A stretch of DNA of 10,591 bases, from contig VAYJ01000062.1 of NCBI GenBank assembly GCA_005888465.1, positions 18,705 to 29,295 of the forward strand. The letters run 5' to 3'. The notes below the pieces were generated by a model, which had not been told where the DNA came from, did no database searches, and was given only the letters and a program-made list of their open reading frames with translations. The translations under genes and the position numbers were made by a program. The DNA is from Actinomycetota bacterium. Lineage in GTDB: Bacteria; Actinomycetota; UBA4738. Position 1 is the first letter of the stretch, and each line of letters opens with the position of its first letter. Of the stretch, positions 6,030 to 10,591 are shown piece after piece.

Positions 6030-6205
6030 ACGAGGATCGAGCCGTGATCGAACTCTTGTGCGCCGACTGCGGCGACGCGACCGACTGCTGCGAGTTCTGC
6101 GACAGCGACCGATGCTCGGTTGCGTTGTGCGGCAAGTGCGTTCGTCGCGTCGTCCGGGACGGACATCCGCAAGGCGGGGGAGCTCAGGGTGGGGTCATGG
6201 TGTAG
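6026..6205 (+). CDS. Small cysteine-rich, B-box-like zinc-binding protein
   Basis: This is a 59-residue protein translationally coupled to the rhodanese-CBS gene: its ATG overlaps the preceding TGA (ATGA), and GAGGAGGAG lies 5 nt before it. It has eight cysteines in 27 residues (Cys12, 15, 21, 22, 25, 30, 35, 38), arranged CxxC-x5-CCxxC-x4-C-x4-CxxC, followed by His46. Spacing such as CADC...CEFC...LCGKC...H resembles a B-box or other treble-clef zinc finger binding one or two Zn ions. I know no characterised family that matches exactly. A metal-binding or redox partner of the rhodanese-CBS protein is a reasonable inference from the tight coupling. The C-terminus is Gly-rich and probably flexible. 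The strong SD, overlap and ordered Cys spacing make a chance ORF unlikely. Confidence 0.7.
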   Translation: MNEDRAVIELLCADCGDATDCCEFCDSDRCSVALCGKCVRRVVRDGHPQGGGAQGGVMV

Positions 6206-6209
6206 CCGC

Positions 6210-6227
6210 GGGCCTGCAGCCAGGCTC
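6210..6227 (+). terminator. Hairpin after the cysteine-rich gene
   Basis: GGGCCTG (6210-6216) pairs with CAGGCTC (6221-6227) around a CAGC tetraloop, giving seven pairs including one G-U. It begins 5 nt after the stop codon at the end of the plus-strand cluster, before a convergent gene, where a terminator is expected. No U tract follows, so it may be a Rho-assisted or mRNA-stabilising hairpin. The remaining bases to 6318 show nothing I can assign. Confidence 0.3.
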
Positions 6228-6318
6228 CGATATCGACGAAGAGACCCGACCACGGAGCCGGAGAGGGTCATCGAGATCGCCGTTGCCGCAGCCATCGCGC
6301 ATCGAAGCGCCACAGCCG

Positions 6319-6690
6319 CTACTCCGACGACTCCTCGTTGGTGGCGCTACGGTTCCGCCTGACGCCGTCGATTGCCAGTCCGAGGAGCACGAGGCCGAGG
6401 ACGCCGACGATCACCGCTTCCACCACCGAATCCGCCACGAGCCAGACGACGACGGCCGCAGCGAGGAACGCGCCTCCGGCAATCCACGAGAGCACGATCG
6501 ACCAACGAGGGACCCGTCCCGGGCCGGGCAGTCCCATCCTGCCCTTCATGAGGACGTCCCGGGGAGTCCGGACGTCCAGGTACCAGCCGGGACCTCGTCG
6601 GTAGCTCCCCTCGCGGGCGGCGCCGCCGGTGTTCAGCGACAAGAGTCCGAGGAACGTCAGGATCGCTGCGATCAGGATCGTCGTGCCCAC
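6319..6690 (-). CDS. Small membrane protein with three predicted helices
   Basis: This 123-residue protein of unknown function has a hydrophobic N-terminal helix (about 3-19). A basic, Gly/Pro-rich loop of some 45 residues follows (SYRRGPGWYLDVRTPRDVL). Two closely spaced helices come next (about 65-85 and 88-107), then a polar acidic tail ending NEESSE. No motif is recognised. The GTG start at 6690 lies 10 bp after the stop of the cyclase/ATPase gene, and GGGGA sits about 15 nt upstream inside the end of that gene, so the two are probably cotranscribed. The link to the regulator is inferred from position alone; a membrane partner for the signalling protein is possible but unproven. Confidence 0.65.
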   Translation of the reverse strand: MGTTILIAAILTFLGLLSLNTGGAAREGSYRRGPGWYLDVRTPRDVLMKGRMGLPGPGRVPRWSIVLSWIAGGAFLAAAVVVWLVADSVVEAVIVGVLGLVLLGLAIDGVRRNRSATNEESSE

Positions 6691-6700
6691 GGCGCCAGCG

Positions 6701-9700
6701 TTACGTCCCCTGGGCCGCGCCGGTCGCGTGGTAGCTGGCGTGTAGGCGCTCGCCCTCGGTGATGTAGGCGGTCGCCCCGACCGAGCGATAGAACTCGAGC
6801 GCCTTGCTTAGCTGGACTTCGGCCCGATCGACCTGGCCCTCGACGAACAGCTTCTCAGCCGCCCGAAGTCGCGTGTAGGCCTCGTTCGGCAGCACGCCGA
6901 TCTCGGCGCATACGTCCGCCGAACGCTCGAGGTCTCCCTTCGCGTAGGCGATCCCGGCCTCGTGCCACCGTGTCGGGACCTCCACCGCCGTGGCGAGGTG
7001 CAGGTACTCGTCCGCGCGGCCCAGCGCGGTGAGGATCCACGCCAGATCGAGCACCGGGTCGACGACGTGCGGGACCCGCGCATCGAACGGGTCCAGCCGG
7101 AGGAGCTCGTCGACGTGCGTCGCGATCTCCTCAAGCCTGCCCAGGTGCAGGAGCATGAACGCAGTGCAGGCAAGCGCCGGGAGTAATCGCTGCGGGTCCT
7201 TAGCGCCGCGGCCCACCTCCAGCGAGTGCTGCGCATCTTCCTCCGCCCCGCGCAGGTCCCCCCTGGCGAGCCGGACGCGGCACCGGATGTCCACTCCGTA
7301 GGCAGCCACGTAGTGAGGTGAGTCGATTCGACTGATGATCTCGTCGATGATGCTCAGAAGGGCCTCCCAGTCCCCGCTCGCGTAGTCGATGGCCATGCGT
7401 TGGGCGCGGATCCACTGTGCGATGGGGGCCCCGGGGAACTGCTCCGCCAGCTCGATCCCCGGCAGCCACGCGTCCGCCGCCTTCCGCTGGTTGCCGAAGG
7501 CCTGGTACGAGGTGCCAAGATTGTTGCGTGCGCGGATCTCCACGACCGGATGCGTCGCGGAGGCGATTTCGATGGCGCGCTCAAGATCTGCGATGCCCGC
7601 CTCGTCGCCGGCCATCGTGCGAGCCGATCCAATGTTCGTGAGTGTGTTCGACTGAACGTCCACCAGTCCGAGATCCTGCGCCATGTGCAGCGCTTCGAGC
7701 CCGACGTCGATCGCCGGCCGGTTCCTCCCGCCGAGCATGTGGTAGCGGGAAACCTCGCTCAGCAGGAGCGCCTTGGCCGGTGAGGGTGGGCGATCCTTCA
7801 GGATCTCGACCGCGCGATCGACGTGCGCGTAGGCGGCATCCCGGTTCGCGTTTCGCCAAGCAAGGTCGGCGAGCATCAGCTCCGCGCTGGCGGCCTTCTC
7901 CGGGTCGTTGGCGTCGAGCAGGCTCGCGACCGCTTCCTCCAGCATCGAGCGCGGGTCGCCTCCTCCAGAGAACTGCGCCTCTGCGAGCGCGAACATGAGG
8001 TGCGGTCTGGATGCTTCGCCGGTAGCGGTGAGCTCGAGGGCGGAGGAGAAGAAGCGGGCAGCCGAATCGAACGCGTTCAGCGCGAACGCTCGTTCGCCCG
8101 CGCGTCGAACCGCGTCCCGGGTCTGCTCGGCGAGCGTCCCTTCCTCCAGCCCCGACGCACGCGCGTACTCCAGCGCCGATAGGTAGTGATGAGCGAGCAG
8201 CTCGGCATGGTCGTCGGGACGCCCGAGCGATTCGATCCAGTCCGCTGCCAGTCGGTGGCGCTCGACACGAGATCGCCGGGGGATCTGGGCATACGCGACG
8301 TCGCGAACGAGCAGGTGTCGGAAGACGTATTCGGTCTCTCCGGCGACCGATGCTCTTCGTTCGCGACGGACGAACTCTCGGCGCTCGAGCCCGTGGAGCC
8401 GTTGTTCGACCTCGCGTCGCTCGAGACCGGAGACGTGCGCGAGCGCGCCCGTCCAGAACACCCTGCCCACGACGGCGGCATCCTGAAGGAGCGCCTTCTC
8501 CTCCGCGATGAGTCCGTCGATGCGCGCCGCAAGGATCCCTTGGATCGACTCGGGCAGGGTCGGCGCCTCACCTTCCTCCAGCCCACGCTCCTCGAAGAGC
8601 GCGACGAACTCCTCCGCGTAGAGCGGGTTGCCTCCCGCGCGCTCCAGGAGCGCCGACTGGGTCGTTGAGGGAAGGACCGACCGGCCGAGCAGCGAGTGCA
8701 CTAGCCGCGCGGTGTCGTCGTCCGAGAGGGGCTGTAGCGAGATCGTTACCGCATTCGGCTTCCCGCCGCCCCACCCTGGCCGGCGCGTGAGGAGCTCCGG
8801 TCGCGCCGTGACTAGGACGAGGAGCGGTTCTCCGCGCGCCCAATCAACCAGCTCGTCGACGAAGTCGAGCAGGGCGTCGTCGGCCCAGTGGAGGTCCTCG
8901 AACACCATGACCAGCGGCCGACGTTCGGTCATGGCTTCGAAGAACCGCCGCCACGCAGCGAACGCCTCCTCCCGGCCGGCGCCGCGAAGCTCGCCCGAGC
9001 CGGCAACGCCGATGAGCGGCCGGAGCTGCGCCTCGACCCATCGGGCGTCGCCTTCGTCCTCGAAGAGCCCAGCGACCGCCGCCCGGAGCTTGGACTCCGC
9101 GCCCTCGGCGGGCTCGCCCTCGAGGATCCCGGCCTGTGCCTTCACCATCTCCGCGAGCGCCCAGAAGGCCACGCCCTCGCCGTAGGGGAGCGAGCGGCCG
9201 CGCCGCCAGTACACGAGGTCCGGCTGCTTCTCGATGGACGTGAACAGCTCGAACACCAGACGGCTCTTCCCGATCCCCGGTACGCCAACGAGCGTCACGA
9301 GCTGGGGCTCGCGCTCGCCCTTCACGCGGGTGATCGAGTCCTGGAGCAGCGCGAGCTCCCGCTCGCGGCCGACGAGCTCCGCGCCACCCATGCGCTCGAC
9401 GGCCACGCGGGAGCGCGGCGCGACCGCCTCCCACACCAGGATCGGCTCGGCCTTCCCCTTCGCGATGACCGGCTCCGCCTCGCGGTACTCGATCACCGCC
9501 CTGGTCGCGCGGTAGGTCGCCTCGGCGACCAGGATGCCGTTCACGGGGGCCGCCGACTGCAGTCGCGCGGCCGTGTTGACCACGTCCCCGGCGACCATCG
9601 CCTCACCCTCCGACGGCCGGGCGCCCAACGTCACCAGCACTTCACCGGTGTTGACGGCGACGCGCACCTGCAGGTCCTGCTGCTCCTCACGGACCCAGTC

Positions 9701-10048
9701 GCGGATGGCGAGAGCGGCCCGCACTGCCCGTTCGGGATCGTCCTCGCGCGCCTGTGGGGCGCCGAACACGGCCATGACCGCGTCCCCGATGAACTTCTCG
9801 ACAGTGCCGCCCTTGCGTTCGAGCTCGGAACGGAGCCGATCGTGATAGGAGGAGAGGACGGCCCGGACGTCTTCGGGGTCCATGCCCTCGGCCCGCGAGG
9901 TGAAGCCGACCAGGTCGGCGAACAGGACGGTGACGATCTTGCGCTCATCGCGCCCGGGGCCGGGCGTAGCCGCGAGCGAGGTCCCGCACGCGTTGCAGAA
10001 CGCGGCGCCCTCGGGGTTGTCGCGGCCGCAGCTCGGACAGCGGATCAC
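6701..10048 (-). CDS. Zinc-ribbon / class III nucleotide cyclase / AAA ATPase / TPR signalling protein
   Basis: This 1115-residue protein has four parts. Residues 1-22 are a zinc ribbon (CPSC...CNAC; Cys4, 7, 18, 21). Residues 36-210 are a class III adenylate/guanylate cyclase domain: metal-binding Asp45 (LFADLVGFT) and Asp89 (EKFIGDAVMAVFG), with Lys85 and the transition-state pair Asn158/Arg162 (VNTAARL). Residues 225-600 are a STAND-like ATPase: Walker A GVPGIGKSR (255-263), Walker B VMVFEDLHWADD (Glu384-Asp385) and LVTARPELL. The rest is alpha-helical TPR-like repeats (for example ARNNLGTSYQAFGNQRKAADAW). The position usually occupied by the Asp that recognises the purine is Met151, as in many members of this architecture, so nucleotide product and activity are uncertain. 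Such proteins are thought to couple ligand or protein sensing by TPRs to ATP-driven switching. GTG 10048 has no SD but follows a leaderless-type -10. Confidence 0.93.
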   Translation of the reverse strand: MIRCPSCGRDNPEGAAFCNACGTSLAATPGPGRDERKIVTVLFADLVGFTSRAEGMDPEDVRAVLSSYHDRLRSELERKGGTVEKFIGDAVMAVFGAPQAREDDPERAVRAALAIRDWVREEQQDLQVRVAVNTGEVLVTLGARPSEGEAMVAGDVVNTAARLQSAAPVNGILVAEATYRATRAVIEYREAEPVIAKGKAEPILVWEAVAPRSRVAVERMGGAELVGRERELALLQDSITRVKGEREPQLVTLVGVPGIGKSRLVFELFTSIEKQPDLVYWRRGRSLPYGEGVAFWALAEMVKAQAGILEGEPAEGAESKLRAAVAGLFEDEGDARWVEAQLRPLIGVAGSGELRGAGREEAFAAWRRFFEAMTERRPLVMVFEDLHWADDALLDFVDELVDWARGEPLLVLVTARPELLTRRPGWGGGKPNAVTISLQPLSDDDTARLVHSLLGRSVLPSTTQSALLERAGGNPLYAEEFVALFEERGLEEGEAPTLPESIQGILAARIDGLIAEEKALLQDAAVVGRVFWTGALAHVSGLERREVEQRLHGLERREFVRRERRASVAGETEYVFRHLLVRDVAYAQIPRRSRVERHRLAADWIESLGRPDDHAELLAHHYLSALEYARASGLEEGTLAEQTRDAVRRAGERAFALNAFDSAARFFSSALELTATGEASRPHLMFALAEAQFSGGGDPRSMLEEAVASLLDANDPEKAASAELMLADLAWRNANRDAAYAHVDRAVEILKDRPPSPAKALLLSEVSRYHMLGGRNRPAIDVGLEALHMAQDLGLVDVQSNTLTNIGSARTMAGDEAGIADLERAIEIASATHPVVEIRARNNLGTSYQAFGNQRKAADAWLPGIELAEQFPGAPIAQWIRAQRMAIDYASGDWEALLSIIDEIISRIDSPHYVAAYGVDIRCRVRLARGDLRGAEEDAQHSLEVGRGAKDPQRLLPALACTAFMLLHLGRLEEIATHVDELLRLDPFDARVPHVVDPVLDLAWILTALGRADEYLHLATAVEVPTRWHEAGIAYAKGDLERSADVCAEIGVLPNEAYTRLRAAEKLFVEGQVDRAEVQLSKALEFYRSVGATAYITEGERLHASYHATGAAQGT

Positions 10049-10054
10049 CGACAG

Positions 10055-10060
10055 AGTCTA
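10055..10060 (-). promoter_or_regulatory. Candidate -10 box for a leaderless cyclase transcript
   Basis: On the minus strand TAGACT (TANNNT) ends exactly 6 nt before GTG 10048, with no Shine-Dalgarno sequence between. Transcription would begin at the start codon. The -35 is weak. The 6-nt spacing is the same as at the VOC gene start at 4834. Confidence 0.35.
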
Positions 10061-10105
10061 GGCCAGCGGAAACGCTCCGTTCGACCACCGGCGAGCGGGC
10101 CAGAG

Positions 10106-10136
10106 TAAGCTGCGGCCGACTCGCGGAAGGGGAGGG
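10106..10136 (+). promoter_or_regulatory. Candidate -10 box and SD of the second VOC gene
   Basis: TAAGCT (10106-10111) fits TANNNT, and the purine run AAGGGGAGGG (10127-10136) is a strong Shine-Dalgarno region just before ATG 10138. The layout matches that of the OsmC gene. These signals are intact although the coding sequence after them is damaged. Confidence 0.35.
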
Positions 10137-10137
10137 C

Positions 10138-10456
10138 ATGCCAGCGACGGTCGGGTTGCGGGCTGCTAGGGGTGCAGGTCGACGCCACGATCGGCGAGGG
10201 CCAGTACGTCATCCTTTCCCTTCCCACGGGCGGACTGCGGATCAGCTTCCAGCGCGTCCCCGAGCCCAAGCAGGGCAAGAACCGACTCCACCTGGACCTG
10301 GTCGTCGAGGACCTGGACGCGGCGACGGCGGAGATCGAGGGGCTTGGCGGCCGTTGGCTCGAGTCGGGCACGACCCGCGAGTTGGACGGCTACATCTGGC
10401 GCGTCATGGCCGATCCCGAGGGCAACGAGTTCGACATTGTCCTGTCGTCGGCGTGA
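10138..10456 (+). pseudogene. VOC-family protein with an out-of-frame N-terminal deletion
   Basis: From 10172 the frame encodes most of a glyoxalase-like (VOC) protein: VQVDATIGEGQYVIL, GGLRISFQRVPEPKQGKNRLHLDL, then VVEDLDAATAEIEGLGG and VMADPEGNEFDIVLSSA. Just before this, the same frame reads CGLLG, the usual LLG turn at the end of helix 1. About 20 residues that should precede it are absent. The only well-placed start, ATG 10138 with its strong SD, opens with MPATV, a normal VOC N-terminus, but in a different frame. The simplest reading is a deletion of roughly 55-60 bases (length of form 3n+2) after codon 5. GTG 10172 has no SD and would give a 94-residue fragment lacking strand 1 and helix 1. 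An assembly error would look the same. Confidence 0.6.
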
Positions 10457-10591
10457 CGAACATGGAAATGGCCCCCGGTGTGTTCGTATCAGCCGTATCA
10501 GTCGACGACTGGCAGCCCGACACCGATCCTCCCGGCGAGGTGCAGGTGCTGTGCAGCGCGGTCGGTATGCAGGCCGGCCTCTGGCGCCCGG
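10453..10591 (+). CDS. Probable cupin-domain protein, partial (5' end)
   Basis: The first 46 codons of a gene that leaves the window. The GTG at 10453 overlaps the TGA of the VOC gene (GTGA), suggesting translational coupling; ATG 10462 is the alternative start. No SD is present. The peptide (APGVFVSAVSVDDWQP, then GEVQVLCSAVGMQAGLWRP) resembles the beginning of small cupin proteins, where a strand pair leads to a Gly-rich turn before the metal-binding histidines. Those histidines would lie beyond the window, so the call is tentative. The frame is the same as that opened by ATG 10138, with no stop between. Confidence 0.5.
   Translation, partial: MTNMEMAPGVFVSAVSVDDWQPDTDPPGEVQVLCSAVGMQAGLWRP

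Noticed and set aside
6238..6272. GACCC/GGGTC inverted pair as a terminator for the minus-strand membrane gene
   Set aside because: Only five pairs around a loop of roughly 20 bases and no T tract on either strand.
6184..6318. Protein-like read-through after the small membrane gene on the minus strand (for example GAWLQARGYTMTPP)
   Set aside because: The frame is interrupted by the gene's own TAG and a further TGA, has no start or RBS of its own, and matches no family I know. It is possibly an eroded tail, but more likely chance.
8888..10108. A 406-codon plus-strand open frame antisense to the cyclase gene
   Set aside because: Stops are rare in GC-rich shadow frames; the translation is Arg/Leu/Asp-rich without domains, and the opposite strand encodes a clear multidomain protein.
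10486..10503. Short direct repeat CGTATCAG twice in tandem
   Set aside because: Two copies of 8 bases inside the cupin coding sequence; too short to imply a repeat element.

Overview
The window is very GC-rich, densely coded on both strands, and uses strong purine-rich ribosome binding sites alongside starts that look leaderless. It holds a large zinc-ribbon/cyclase/ATPase/TPR regulator and many small oxidoreductase-type genes. This fits a soil- or water-dwelling member of the Actinomycetota (or possibly Chloroflexota), probably an environmental genome. There is no ribosomal or other phylogenetic marker, so the taxon is an inference.

Left part (1-3335): a DHA1-like MFS drug/H+ antiporter (+) converges, with a 22-bp overlap, on a FAD-dependent DAO-family oxidoreductase (-) that is split by a single missing base near 2300. 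Upstream of the oxidoreductase on the same strand lies a secreted SIMPL/DUF541-type protein with a good SD and a candidate ECF-type promoter.

Centre (3425-6205): a five-gene plus-strand cluster: an OsmC-family thiol protein, a classical SDR dehydrogenase, a VOC-fold protein, a rhodanese-CBS fusion and a 59-residue cysteine-rich protein. Most intervals are short (30, 50 and 11 bp), and the last junction is an ATGA overlap. Three of the five products rely on conserved thiols, so the cluster looks like a thiol/sulfur redox module. The most notable point is the rhodanese gene. Its reading frame is interrupted by one in-frame TGA at codon 68, where related CxxxxC-type rhodaneses have cysteine. A hairpin whose loop begins 20 nt after the TGA fits the general shape of a bacterial SECIS. 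It may be a selenoprotein; a nonsense mutation or base error is the competing explanation.

Right part (6319-10591): a long minus-strand class III nucleotide cyclase/AAA ATPase/TPR signalling protein is followed 10 bp later by a small three-helix membrane protein. Divergent from it is a second VOC gene whose start region is intact but whose N-terminal segment is deleted out of frame, followed by the first 46 codons of a probable cupin protein that runs off the window.

Three genes are broken or interrupted (FAD oxidoreductase, rhodanese TGA, second VOC). Part of this could therefore be assembly or sequencing error, and that tempers every claim built on a disrupted frame. No tRNA, rRNA, CRISPR, IS or phage sequence was seen.
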